NCBI RefSeq assembly: GCF_003323745.1
Contig: NZ_QOIL01000013.1
Location: 222,969-286,968, forward strand
Direction of reading: 5' to 3'
Length of the DNA: 64,000 nt
Origin: Sphaerisporangium album
Lineage (GTDB): Bacteria > Actinomycetota > Actinomycetes > Streptosporangiales > Streptosporangiaceae
Shown: in pieces, positions 29,142 through 37,323 of the stretch
Position numbering within the stretch: position 1 is the stretch's first letter
Layout: the number at the start of each line of letters is the position of its first letter
Translations under genes and position numbers: made by a program
Notes under the pieces: generated by a model
The model's input: the letters and a program-made list of their open reading frames with translations, nothing else
What the model was told of the DNA's origin: nothing
Databases searched by the model: none

Positions 29142-29672
29142 GATCTCTCTGGACCTGACACGAGGCCGATTGCGCGCGGCCTCAAACGCTGTATGACCGG
29201 GCGCACACAGGCAGCCCGGCAGAGCCGACGGGAGGGTCGGCTTGAAGGTGAGCGGAAGCAGGTGTCAGGTCTAAAGAGCAGGCGGGGTCACGCGGTTTGT
29301 CCTCTGTCCTCACTGCGACGGGGCCGCAGGCAACCTACGGGAACGCGGAAGGAAGGCTCAACCGGTTTTGCGGCGGCGGTGGGTCGGCAGTGCCGTCTTG
29401 ACATGCCGGGCCGGTTGCCGGGCCTGAGCCTGGCCCATGGCCGCCGGGGGGCGGGGCGATACGGGGTCTGAGGAACATCGGAACCGGATCGTGCGCTAAG
29501 CCCTCTCAGAGCAGGTCAGCGCTGTACAGCTCCTCGCCGGACCCCTTGGAGAGCGGGCTAGCCGCAGATACTTAACGATTATCTGCGATACCGTCGGTGC
29601 CGTCCTGGAGAAACACCTCCGCCTGGCGGGGGCAGTCTCCATGGTTATCTGCGATAGTGCGCGGAGGCGGTC
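29142..29672. other. Long intergenic region upstream of the integrase
   Basis: 531 bases without a recognisable gene. The first part contains short GC-rich inverted repeats (GCCGACGGGAGGGTCGGC near 29222). The last 110 bases carry the repeated CGCAGATA/TATCTGCG motifs listed separately. Confidence 0.5.
29563..29656. repeat. Inverted and direct repeats at the integrase promoter (possible att/operator)
   Basis: CGCAGATA (29563-29570) and TATCTGCG (29580-29587) form an 8-9-8 dyad, the layout of a tyrosine-recombinase core site. The 12-mer TTATCTGCGATA (29579-29590) recurs exactly at 29645-29656, 66 bp later and 17 bp before the integrase ATG. Either recombinase-binding arms or an autoregulatory operator. 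Confidence 0.5.
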
Positions 29673-30596
29673 ATGGGAGTGGTCCATAGGATCGGGGCCG
29701 ATCTGCAGGCACCGGCGCTCAAGGACGCGATCGAGGGTTTTCTGACCGGGGTGTCCAACCCCAACACCGCCAGGGCCTACGCTGCGGCGCTGCGCGCCCT
29801 GGCCGAGAAATTCGGCCCCTACACGTCGGTGACCGCGGTGGAGGGAGAGGCGGCGGCTGACCGGATTGCCGCCTGGTTCATCGAACGTTGGGGATCGCGC
29901 TCGGCCGCCACGGTCAACGCCCGGCTCAACGCGCTTGCTTCGGCCTGTGGCTGGTGGCGGGATCAGGGCTGGATCACCGAGGACCCATTGCGCCGGCTCA
30001 AGCGCCGCCCGGTCGAAGTCGACCGTACCCGGTCCCTGGATCGCGCCGAGGTAGCTGAGCTGCTTGGCAGGGAGGGGATCGCGCTGCGTGAGCGGACCTT
30101 GTGGCGACTGCTGTATGAGTCCGCGGCGCGGGCCTCGGAAGTTTTGGGCCTGGATGTCGATGAGCTGGATCTGCGCAACCGGCGGGCCAAGGTGCGGCGT
30201 AAGGGTGGCGCGGTCGACGTCATCGTGTGGCGCACCGGCACCGCCCGGCTGCTGCCCCGTCTGCTGGACGGGCGCCGGACGGGGCCGGTGTTCACCACCA
30301 ACCGGCGTGCCCGGGTGGAGTTGCCGCCGGCTGACATCGAGGCGGGCAGCGGGAAGGCGCGGCTGTCGTATCGGCGTGCGGCCGAGCTGTTCGAGGCCGC
30401 CACCGGCGGCTGGACGCTGCACCAACTGCGGCATTCGGCGCTGACCCACGCGGCCGAGGACGGCGCCAACACCTCCACCCTGCTGGCCTACTCCGGGTAC
30501 ACCTCGGTCGCCTCGCTGGCCCGCTACGCCCGGGTTTCGAGCGAAGCACTCGCGCGTTGGCAGGCCGGACGTGATCCTGCTGCACGTAAGGCCTGA
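29673..30596 (+). CDS. Tyrosine recombinase / site-specific integrase
   Basis: 307 residues, GGAGG before ATG. N-terminal SAM-like core-binding domain (LKDAIEGFLTGVSNPNTARAY...). Catalytic domain: Arg I in LLYESAARASEVLGLDVDEL, Lys in KVRRKGGAVDVIVW, HxxR in LHQLRHSALTHA, and the nucleophile Tyr in LARYARVSSEAL. The conserved second His/Trp position is occupied by Tyr in LLAYSGYTSVASLARYA; relatives that I know have SGHTS. This integrase type usually belongs to Tn3-like or integrative elements. Otherwise intact and the only complete integrase here. Confidence 0.88.
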   Translation: MGVVHRIGADLQAPALKDAIEGFLTGVSNPNTARAYAAALRALAEKFGPYTSVTAVEGEAAADRIAAWFIERWGSRSAATVNARLNALASACGWWRDQGWITEDPLRRLKRRPVEVDRTRSLDRAEVAELLGREGIALRERTLWRLLYESAARASEVLGLDVDELDLRNRRAKVRRKGGAVDVIVWRTGTARLLPRLLDGRRTGPVFTTNRRARVELPPADIEAGSGKARLSYRRAAELFEAATGGWTLHQLRHSALTHAAEDGANTSTLLAYSGYTSVASLARYARVSSEALARWQAGRDPAARKA

Positions 30597-30622
30597 GGGA
30601 CCGACGCGCGGCTCGCTCGCTA

Positions 30623-30635
30623 TGACCAGTGGTCA
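30623..30635. promoter_or_regulatory. Palindrome upstream of MerR-PP2C gene
   Basis: TGACCAGTGGTCA is a perfect 6-1-6 palindrome, 136 bp upstream of the GTG start. It is operator-like; binding by the adjacent MerR-type protein is a guess. Confidence 0.35.
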
Positions 30636-30770
30636 ACATGGTGGCGTTTGGGACCGGTGACACATTGCTTCGTTCGTGGCTCGGCCGACGGTGAGGTGTG
30701 GACCTTGCCCTTGGGTGAAGGCACAGCATCGTGGTGCCGGTCGTCCCGGCCGGCGCGAGGAGGGTTAGGC

Positions 30771-31844
30771 GTGGGGCTGTTGACGATCGGGGCGTTCGCT
30801 CGGGCTGCGCGATTGTCGCCAAAGGCGTTACGGCTGTACGACGAGCTCGGGTTGCTCCGGCCGGCTGCGGTGGACGGAGAGTCGGGGTACCGCTTCTACG
30901 ATCCAGCGCAGCTTGAGCGGGCCCGGTTGATCGCGTGGTTGCGACGGTTGGGCATGCCGCTGGCCCGAATCCGCCAAGTATGCGACCTGGAGCCGAAGGC
31001 GGCGGCCGAGCAGGTCGCCGACTACTGGGCCCAGGTTGTGGCCGACATCGCCGTACGCGAACAGCTGGCCACCTTCCTCGTCGATTACCTGTCAGGAAGG
31101 GGTAGCGCCGTGGAAGACACAGAAACCATGATCGGAATCCGTTACGCGGCCCGGTCGGAGTCGGGGCTGGTTCGCACGAGCAACGAGGACATCGCCTACG
31201 CCGGCACTCGGCTGCTGGCGGTGGCCGACGGAGTGCGCGGGCCAGCGGGGAATCTCGCAAGCACGGCGGCCATCGACGCGCTCAAACCGTTGGAGACGAA
31301 GACCCTACCTGCCGGCGATCTTCTTGGTGCGCTTGCCGATGCGATCACTCAGGCCGACCGGGCGATTCAGGGCATCGCCGAGTCGACACCATCAGGTGAG
31401 GCGGTCACGACGCTGACCGCGATGCTATGGTCGGGCTCCCAGCTGGCGCTGGTACACATCGGTGACACGCGGGCATATCTGCTGCGCGACGGCGAGATCT
31501 TCCAGATCACCCACGACCACACCTACGTGCAGTCGCTGCTCGACGAAGGCCGCCTCAGTCCGGAGGAGGCCATCTCGCATCCGCAGCGCTCGCTGCTGGT
31601 CCGTGCGCTCACGGGCAGGGGCGGGTTCCAGCCGGACCTGTCACTGCACACGGCCGCAGCCGGTGACCGCTACCTGTTGTGCTCCGACGGGCTGTCCGCT
31701 GTTGTTTCGGCAGCGTCCCTGCGCGGCGTATTGAGCGGTACGGGGACTCCTGAGCAGGTCCTCGATGAGCTGATCAGGCTGGCGTACGCCGCGGGCGCAC
31801 CGGACAACGTCGCCTGCGTGGTGGCTGATGTGGTGACACTGTGA
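30771..31844 (+). CDS. MerR regulator fused to a PP2C-type serine/threonine phosphatase
   Basis: 357 residues from GTG 30771, six bases after GAGGAGGG. Residues 1-75: MerR HTH (LTIGAFARAARLSPKALRLYDELGLLRP, GYRFYDPAQLERARLIAWLRRLGM). Residues about 120-357: PP2C/Stp phosphatase with RTSNEDIAY, LLAVADGVRGPAG, VHIGDTRAYLLRDGE, THDHTYVQSLLDEG, LLCSDGLS and APDNVACVV, so the metal-binding aspartates are present; DGMGG is altered to DGVRG. The fusion could couple dephosphorylation to promoter control. The MFS gene follows 49 bp downstream. Confidence 0.88.
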   Translation: MGLLTIGAFARAARLSPKALRLYDELGLLRPAAVDGESGYRFYDPAQLERARLIAWLRRLGMPLARIRQVCDLEPKAAAEQVADYWAQVVADIAVREQLATFLVDYLSGRGSAVEDTETMIGIRYAARSESGLVRTSNEDIAYAGTRLLAVADGVRGPAGNLASTAAIDALKPLETKTLPAGDLLGALADAITQADRAIQGIAESTPSGEAVTTLTAMLWSGSQLALVHIGDTRAYLLRDGEIFQITHDHTYVQSLLDEGRLSPEEAISHPQRSLLVRALTGRGGFQPDLSLHTAAAGDRYLLCSDGLSAVVSAASLRGVLSGTGTPEQVLDELIRLAYAAGAPDNVACVVADVVTL

Positions 31845-31893
31845 CGGGGTCTTATCCGGCCGGCCGAGCCCACCGCTGTAACGGCGGTGGAAG

Positions 31894-33228
31894 GTGAGCG
31901 CATCGGTTGTGCGTTCTTTCGGCGCGTACACGCTCGACCGGCGCCCCTTGGCGATCCCCGCCTACCGGCGGTTGTGGGTCGCCTCGGCTGCCTGCGCCAT
32001 CGGTGGCTCGTTCAGCGTGGTCACGGTGCCGACGCAGCTATTCACGCTGACTGGCTCGTCTGCGACCGTCGGTGCCGCGGCCGTGGTGTCATTCGGTGCC
32101 TTGGTCGTCGCGTCGCTGTGGGCCGGAGCCCTCGCCGACATTGTGGACCGGCGGTGGCTGCTGCTGGCCGCTCACTGTGGCCTTGCGCTGACCTATGTGG
32201 CGCTGTGGGCTCAGGCGGCACTGGGGGGCCGCTCTATCGCCGTCCTGCTGGTTTTGGTGGCGTGCCAGGGGCTGACCTTCGGATCGATCATGGTAACGAT
32301 GGGTGCTGCGGTGCCCCGCCTCGTCCCCGCCGAACTGCTGCCAGCGGCGAACAGCCTCAGTTCCCTTGCCCGGTACACCGGGACGATCACGGGTCCGTTA
32401 CTGGCAGGTGTACTGATTCCGGTGGTCGGGCTCGGCACGCTCTACCTGTTCGACGCCATCGCGTTGCTGGCCGTCGTGTGGGCGGTCGTCAAGTTGCCGC
32501 CAATCGTGCCCAGCCCTCACCCGGCGCCACATGACGGATCGCCGGCCAGGCTCTCGGAAACACCATCGGATGCTGCGGCGGCACGGCGTGACCGGCGTCA
32601 GTCCACGCCGGGAAAGGTACTCGCCGGGTTTCGCTACCTGCTCACCAGCCGGGTGCTCGTAGCCGTGCTGGCGGTCGACCTCGCCGCGATGGTCTTCGGG
32701 ATGCCGATAGCGCTTCTTCCGGAACTGGCGCAACGCACCTACGGCGGGCCCGCGGGAGGAGGCTTGGAGCTGGGTCTGCTTTACGCCGCCTACCCGGCCG
32801 GTGTCTTAGCCGCCGGGCTGATGTCGGGGACGTTCACGCGCGCACGCCGTCACGGTGCTCTGATGGCATCGGCTGCCGTCGCCTGGGGAGGCACCGTCGT
32901 GGTCCTCGGGTTGACTCCGCAACTGTGGCTCGCGTTGGCGGCGCTCATGCTCGGCGGCGCGGTGAACTTCGTGCTCAGTACCTTCCGCAACGCCATCTCA
33001 CAGGCGTATACCGACGACGCCATGCGCGGCCGGATTCAGGGATCACTCACCATCGTCCTCATCGGGGGCCCACAGATCGCCAACCTGCTGCACGGGACCG
33101 CGGCGGCGGTATATGGCCCCCAGGTGACGATCTGCGTCGGCGGGCTGCTCACCGCTATAACCGTCGCGCTGATCGTGCGGCTAGCACCTCAGCTATGGCA
33201 CAACGTCGCCCTAAGGATAGATCGCTGA
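31894..33228 (+). CDS. MFS transporter (enterobactin-exporter/drug-efflux type)
   Basis: 444 residues from GTG 31894. About 12 hydrophobic helices with a central loop (PSPHPAPHDGSPARLSETPSDAAAARR). Motif A-like sequence GALADIVDRRWLLLAAH follows TM2; SLARYTGTITGPLLAGVLI and FRNAISQAYTDDAMRGRIQG match the EntS-like/macrolide efflux MFS subgroup. Likely proton-driven export of a lipophilic compound. Placed directly after the MerR-PP2C gene and probably controlled by it. Confidence 0.9.
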   Translation: MSASVVRSFGAYTLDRRPLAIPAYRRLWVASAACAIGGSFSVVTVPTQLFTLTGSSATVGAAAVVSFGALVVASLWAGALADIVDRRWLLLAAHCGLALTYVALWAQAALGGRSIAVLLVLVACQGLTFGSIMVTMGAAVPRLVPAELLPAANSLSSLARYTGTITGPLLAGVLIPVVGLGTLYLFDAIALLAVVWAVVKLPPIVPSPHPAPHDGSPARLSETPSDAAAARRDRRQSTPGKVLAGFRYLLTSRVLVAVLAVDLAAMVFGMPIALLPELAQRTYGGPAGGGLELGLLYAAYPAGVLAAGLMSGTFTRARRHGALMASAAVAWGGTVVVLGLTPQLWLALAALMLGGAVNFVLSTFRNAISQAYTDDAMRGRIQGSLTIVLIGGPQIANLLHGTAAAVYGPQVTICVGGLLTAITVALIVRLAPQLWHNVALRIDR

Positions 33229-33307
33229 TGCAGACCGGCCCGGACGCTGTCAGCCGGTGAGCACCGGGCCGGTACCGCCGAAGGCCAGGCCGCAGATGGT
33301 GACCGTC

Positions 33308-33405
33308 TCAGTTACCGATTCCCTCGCCCGGGTAGGTGTCGCCTGGCTCATCCAGCGGCCGTATTCCTCCGGGCAGGTCGGGCAGGGCGAAGGAGTAGCG
33401 GCCCA
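33308..33405 (-). pseudogene. Tn3-family transposase, extreme C-terminal fragment
   Basis: Minus-strand frame MLGRYSFALPDLPGGIRPL followed by DEPGDTYPGEGIGN and stop. LGRYSF.LPdLPGGlRPLrdP is the diagnostic C-terminal tail of Tn3 transposases. The rest is gone: upstream (higher coordinates) the sequence belongs to a membrane-protein gene on the other strand, marking the breakpoint at about 33406. Confidence 0.78.
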
Positions 33406-33407
33406 GC

Positions 33408-33937
33408 ATGGGCATGGTGGTGCGCCGCACGCTGCCCGCCATGGCCCTCACGCTGGCCGTCTTCGCCGCGATCCAGCTGGCTTTGCCGACGCTGGTCCGT
33501 CCCCATCTGGTGGCCCCGGTGACCGCGACCTTCGAGCTCGGCATGGCGAACATTGAGAGCCTCAGCATCCCCCGGGAGGGAGGCGAATCCCCGCGGCTGT
33601 TCCTGAGGGAGGCCGTTCCCGGCCACCCGGGTTCCTGGGTCCTGGCCAACGAACTGCTCGCCCCATCCGGACAGGTGATCTCCGGCGGCGACGGCGGCAC
33701 CGGAGCCGTCATCAACGTCTCCTCGACGTCGGGGCCCTGCGCACCGGGGAGTGCGGCGGCGGGCGCCGGGGACGGCTGCCTGGGCGAGGTCAACCGTCTC
33801 GCTACCGGCAGCAGGTGACCTACCAGCCCCTTGAGCACTTCTGGATCTTCCAGTGGATCGAGACCGGGATCTACGCCCTGCTCACTGTGGGCCTCGCGTG
33901 GTCGTCGTTCTGGTGGATCCGCAGGCGCCTGTCATGA
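33408..33937 (+). pseudogene. ABC-transporter membrane protein, 5'-truncated and frameshifted
   Basis: Starts MGMVVRRTLPAMALTLAVFA then AIQLALPTLVRPHLVAPVTA, the middle of an actinobacterial transporter membrane subunit, and stops at 33818. The expected C-terminus RYRQQVTYQPLEHFWIFQWI, ETGIYALLTVGLAWSSFWWI lies in another frame up to TGA 33935-33937. So the gene has lost its N-terminal helices to the Tn3 junction and carries a frameshift around 33760-33800. Confidence 0.68.
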
Positions 33938-34091
33938 CCGTGATCAGGGCCGCGACCGCCGGGCTCGCCCTCCTGCTGGCGGCGGCCTGTACGGCGCCGG
34001 CGGCGCCGCGCAGCGAGACGAGTTCGGCGGCCGGCACAGCTTCGAGATCGCCGACGGTTTGATCACCAAGGCAACCCTGGAGTATGCATGA
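33934..34091 (+). pseudogene. Lipoprotein N-terminus joined to an unrelated tail
   Basis: ATG 33934 overlaps the preceding stop and encodes MTVIRAATAGLALLLAAAC, a lipoprotein signal peptide with a lipobox ending at Cys-19, but the frame ends at 34062 after 42 residues. In another frame GGRHSFEIADGLITKATLEYA runs to 34091, overlapping the start of the next gene, and looks like the C-terminus of a SnoaL-like protein. A deletion probably merged two genes. Confidence 0.45.
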
Positions 34092-34966
34092 GCAAGATCA
34101 CCTTCGACGCCGACGGCGTGACCCTCACCGGAAACCTTTACCTGCCCGAGGGAGTGGAGCAGGCTCCGGGCGTCGTGGTCACGGGCACCTGGACCAGCGT
34201 CAAGGAGTTGATGGCCGACCGCTACGCCCAGCGCCTGGCCGAACGCGGCTATGCGGCCCTGTCCTTCGACTTCACCGGCTTCGGCGAGTCCGAGGGCGAG
34301 CCAAGGGAAGTGGAGTCGCCGGCGCAGAAGGTGCGCGACATCCACCATGCGCTGACCTTCCTGGCCGGTCACCCGGCGGTGGACGGTGACCGGCTGGGCG
34401 CGCTGGGCATCTGCGCGGCGGCGATGTACATGGCCGGCAACACCGCCCACGACCCCCGCGTCAAGGCGCTCGCCCTGGTCGCCCCGTGGCTGCACGACGC
34501 CACGATCTGCGAGGCGGCCTACGGCGGTGCCGACGAGGTCGCCGAGAAGATCAAGATCGGCCGGGAGGCCCGGTCGCGGTATGACGAGACCGGCGAGATC
34601 GACTATGTGCCGGTCGTCTCCGCCACCGACCCGCGTGCGGCCATGCCGTTCGACATCGACTTCTACCTCAACCCCGCCCGCGGCGGTATCCCCGCCTGGC
34701 CCAACCATTTCGCCGTCATGGCCTGGCCCGGCTGGCTCACCTACGACTCCATCGCCCTGGCTCCGCAGATCAACCAGCCCACGATGATCGTGCACAGCGA
34801 GGACGCCGCCATTCCGGAGGGCGCCCAACGCTTCCACGCCGGGCTGGCCGGCCCCAAGGACATCTACTGGACGCAGGGCACCCAGTTCGACTTCTATGAC
34901 ACCGAACCCCAGGTCACCGTCGCCGTCGACACCGCCGCGGCGCATTTCGGCAGGACGCTGGGATGA
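34088..34966 (+). CDS. Alpha/beta hydrolase (DltE/dienelactone-hydrolase-like)
   Basis: 292 residues. Core features: GVVVTGTWTSVKELMADRYA, SFDFTGFGESEGEPREVESP, HPAVDGDRLGALGICAAAMY with Cys in the nucleophile elbow GICAAA as in the DLH-like group, and an acid in MIVHSEDAAIPEG. A roughly 60-residue insertion (KIGREARSRYDETGEIDYVP...) forms the lid. Substrate unknown. Its TGA overlaps the start of a truncated NmrA-type gene. Confidence 0.85.
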   Translation: MSKITFDADGVTLTGNLYLPEGVEQAPGVVVTGTWTSVKELMADRYAQRLAERGYAALSFDFTGFGESEGEPREVESPAQKVRDIHHALTFLAGHPAVDGDRLGALGICAAAMYMAGNTAHDPRVKALALVAPWLHDATICEAAYGGADEVAEKIKIGREARSRYDETGEIDYVPVVSATDPRAAMPFDIDFYLNPARGGIPAWPNHFAVMAWPGWLTYDSIALAPQINQPTMIVHSEDAAIPEGAQRFHAGLAGPKDIYWTQGTQFDFYDTEPQVTVAVDTAAAHFGRTLG

Positions 34967-35046
34967 TCCTCGTCACCGGGCCCACCGGCGATGTCGGCGG
35001 CGAGGTCGTGCAGGCGCTCGTGCGCGCCGTGAACGGGCGTGAGTAG
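34963..35046 (+). pseudogene. NAD(P)-binding NmrA-like protein, truncated after 27 residues
   Basis: MILVTGPTGDVGGEVVQALV is the GxxGxxG start of an NmrA/atypical SDR protein, coupled by ATGA to the hydrolase gene; it stops at TAG 35044-35046 where a resolvase remnant on the other strand begins. The original two-gene operon was cut by the element. Confidence 0.72.
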
Positions 35047-35089
35047 TTTGAGGTACAGGAAATCCCGGTGGGATTGATCTTGCTGGGGT

Positions 35090-35405
35090 CTACGCCGTAG
35101 GGGCTTCGAGCTGGCGGGGAACGGTGCCGGCGCGCAGTTCCTTCAGGTCCGGGATGTAGTTGTAGAGGGTGCCCGGGGGAGACGCCCAGCAGCTTGGCGA
35201 TCGAGGTGATGGAGTGGCCGGGGTCAGGAAGCAAGTCGCGGGCAGCGCGGATGACTTCCTCGGTGGCCACCGTGGGGCGCCCGCCGCCCCGGCCGCGGGC
35301 GCGGGCCGCAGTCAGGGCCTCGTTGGTCCCGATGACGATGAGTTCGCGGATGAACTCCGCCAGGGCGGCGAAGACATGGAAGACGAGCCGGCCGCCGGGG
35401 GCGAG
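35090..35405 (-). pseudogene. Serine resolvase, C-terminal half, frameshifted
   Basis: PGGRLVFHVFAALAEFIREL, IVIGTNEALTAARARGRGGGRP, VATEEVIRAARDLLPDPGHS and ITSIAKLLGVSPG make up the dimer helix and C-terminal HTH of a Tn3-type resolvase. One extra G in a CCCGGG run near 35178 shifts the last helix (TLYNYIPDLKEL) out of frame; the stop of that frame is at 35090-35092. The catalytic N-terminal half with the active serine is absent. Confidence 0.78.
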
Positions 35406-35554
35406 GGTGTGCCCGACCCGAACACGTCCCCTGGATCGACCCGACCCATCCGGCCTGACGAACGGCCCGGTGTCAGCGGCTTCACCGCTCAGAAATCCTC
35501 CGCCACGTCGTCAGTTCTGGTAGCCCCTCGCCACCCGCGGAAGGATTGACGACC

Positions 35555-36562
35555 ATGACCGACGCCAGACAGCTGGGCGACGACGAGGCCGCGTTCATCG
35601 CGGCGGCCCGCTCAAATGACGCAGCACAGTTCGGGCTCATCACGGAGCGCTACCGGCGTGAGCTGCAGGTGCACTGCTACCGGATGCTCGCGAACTACGA
35701 GGACGCCCAGGACATGACGCAGGAGACGTTTCTGCGGGCGTGGAACAAGCGGGAGTCGTTCAAGGGCCACGCCGCGCTGCGGACCTGGCTGTACCGGATC
35801 GCGACGAACGCCTGCCTCGACTTCCTGGAGAAGCGCAACGACCGCACACCCGTGCCTGCCGAGCTGCCGGGCGCGGGCTCGGAAGTGCGCTACCTGCAGC
35901 CCTACCCGGACCGGATGCTCCCGGAGGACCCGCAGGAATCGGTGGTGGCGCGGGAGACGATCGAGCTGGCGTTCATCGTCGCCGTCCAGCACCTGCCGTC
36001 GCGGCAGCGGGCGGTGTTCATCTTGCGCGACGTCCTCGGCTGGCCGGCGTCGAAGGCCGCCAAAGCCCTCGAGCTGACCGTCGCATCGGTGACCAGCGCA
36101 CTGCAGCGGGCGCGCGTGACGATGCGCGAGCAGCTGCCCGGCCGCCGCCTCGACTGGCGGAGCCCTGCCACGCACGAGCTGTCGGATGACGAGCGCGGCG
36201 TGGTGAAGTCGTATATGGACGCCCATGAGCGCAACGACCTCAACGGGCTGATGGCCCTGCTGCGCGACGACCTGCGCTTCGCGATGCTGCCCGAGCCGGG
36301 CACCTTGATCGTCACGGCCAAGGACGCGGTGGACGGCTGGGTCTCCGGTGGGCTCTTCCAGCGCGGCTACGACGACTGGCGCTGCATCGCCACGACGGTC
36401 AACCGCATGCCTGCCGCCGTGCTGTACCTCCGCACCCCCGACGACCCGGAATACCGTTTGTTGAACATCGCGGTCTTGCACATCGTCGACGGGAAGATCG
36501 CCGAGCTCACCGGATTCGACGCCACCGACAAACCATGGCTGAGCCTGCCCGCGACGCTGTGA
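35555..36562 (+). CDS. ECF sigma factor with SnoaL-like C-terminal domain (SigG/SigJ type)
   Basis: 335 residues from ATG 35555 with GGAAGGA nine bases upstream (TTG 35546 is too close to it). Region 2: FGLITERYRRELQVHCYRML, YEDAQDMTQETFLRAW, ALRTWLYRIATNACLDFL; region 4: LPSRQRAVFILRDVLGWPASKAAKALELTVASVTSALQRAR. A C-terminal NTF2/SnoaL-like domain (about 215-335, VKSYMDAHERNDLNGLMALLRDD) is the usual regulatory extension in this group, and no anti-sigma gene is adjacent. Confidence 0.9.
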   Translation: MTDARQLGDDEAAFIAAARSNDAAQFGLITERYRRELQVHCYRMLANYEDAQDMTQETFLRAWNKRESFKGHAALRTWLYRIATNACLDFLEKRNDRTPVPAELPGAGSEVRYLQPYPDRMLPEDPQESVVARETIELAFIVAVQHLPSRQRAVFILRDVLGWPASKAAKALELTVASVTSALQRARVTMREQLPGRRLDWRSPATHELSDDERGVVKSYMDAHERNDLNGLMALLRDDLRFAMLPEPGTLIVTAKDAVDGWVSGGLFQRGYDDWRCIATTVNRMPAAVLYLRTPDDPEYRLLNIAVLHIVDGKIAELTGFDATDKPWLSLPATL

Positions 36563-36763
36563 TCAGACAAGTCCCCATCATCGACGAGTCCAGCGCACGG
36601 GCCGGCGTCACCGTCGTCCTCATCTTCAGCGAGTCGGTCAACAGCTCACTCGGAACGCAAGGAAGGGCCGGGGAAAGGTTCCCTCATCGCCGAGGGTCAC
36701 GGTGAGCAGGCAAGGAAGGATTTCGACCTGGCCTTACGAGCCGAGCATTTGGCCCGTACTCAT

Positions 36764-37323
36764 CGCCTCGTCTCGTACCTGGTCAGCAACACGCCGTCGG
36801 GAAACGTCCGGGTCTACGCCAGGCTCAGGTTCACCCAGTTGTCCAGGGCTGTGAAGAACGGCGTGCCGCCGCCCACCAGGACCGGATGGGTGACGATCAC
36901 GTACTCGTCGATCAGCCCGGCCCGCATGGCCGCTGCGGCGAGTGTGGCACCGCTGATGTCCATGGGGCCGCCGTCGTCGGCCTTGAGCCTGGTGATCTCG
37001 GTGACCGCGTCGCCGGTGACCAGACGGGTGTTCCAGTCGACCGTGCTGGTCGTAGAGGAGAACACCACCTTCGGCATGTCCCGCCAGCGGCCGGCGAACT
37101 CGATCGCCGCCGGTGTGGCACCCGGCTGCTTGTCGGCGGTCGGCCAGTGGGAGCTCATCGCCTCCCACAGCTTGCGCCCGTACAGCGCCAGGCCCGTCGC
37201 GTCCACCCGGTCGGACCACCACTGGAACAGCTCGTCGCTCGGCACGCTCCAGCCGAGGTCGTCGCCGGGCGCGGCGATGTAGCCGTCCAGGCTCATGTTC
37301 ATGGCGAAGGTCAGTTTCCGCAT
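36764..37323 (-). pseudogene. Dihydrofolate reductase family (RibD-C) protein with a late nonsense codon
   Basis: ATG 37323 opens MRKLTFAMNMSLDGYIAAPG, LALYGRKLWEAMSSHWP, VVFSSTTSTVDWNTRLVTGD, EYVIVTHPVLVGGGTPFF and ends at TAG 36814-36816 after 169 residues. The same frame continues after the TAG with TRTFPDGVLLTRYETRR to a TGA, which is the normal last strand of the family. So a sense codon (probably Glu) became TAG, removing about 18 residues. The shortened product might fold, but function is doubtful. Confidence 0.75.

Noticed and set aside
36565..36625. Similarity between IIDESSARAGVTVVL (36.6 kb) and IVDESAARAAVNEVI (56.4 kb)
   Set aside because: Short, with about two-thirds base identity and no supporting context; could be chance.
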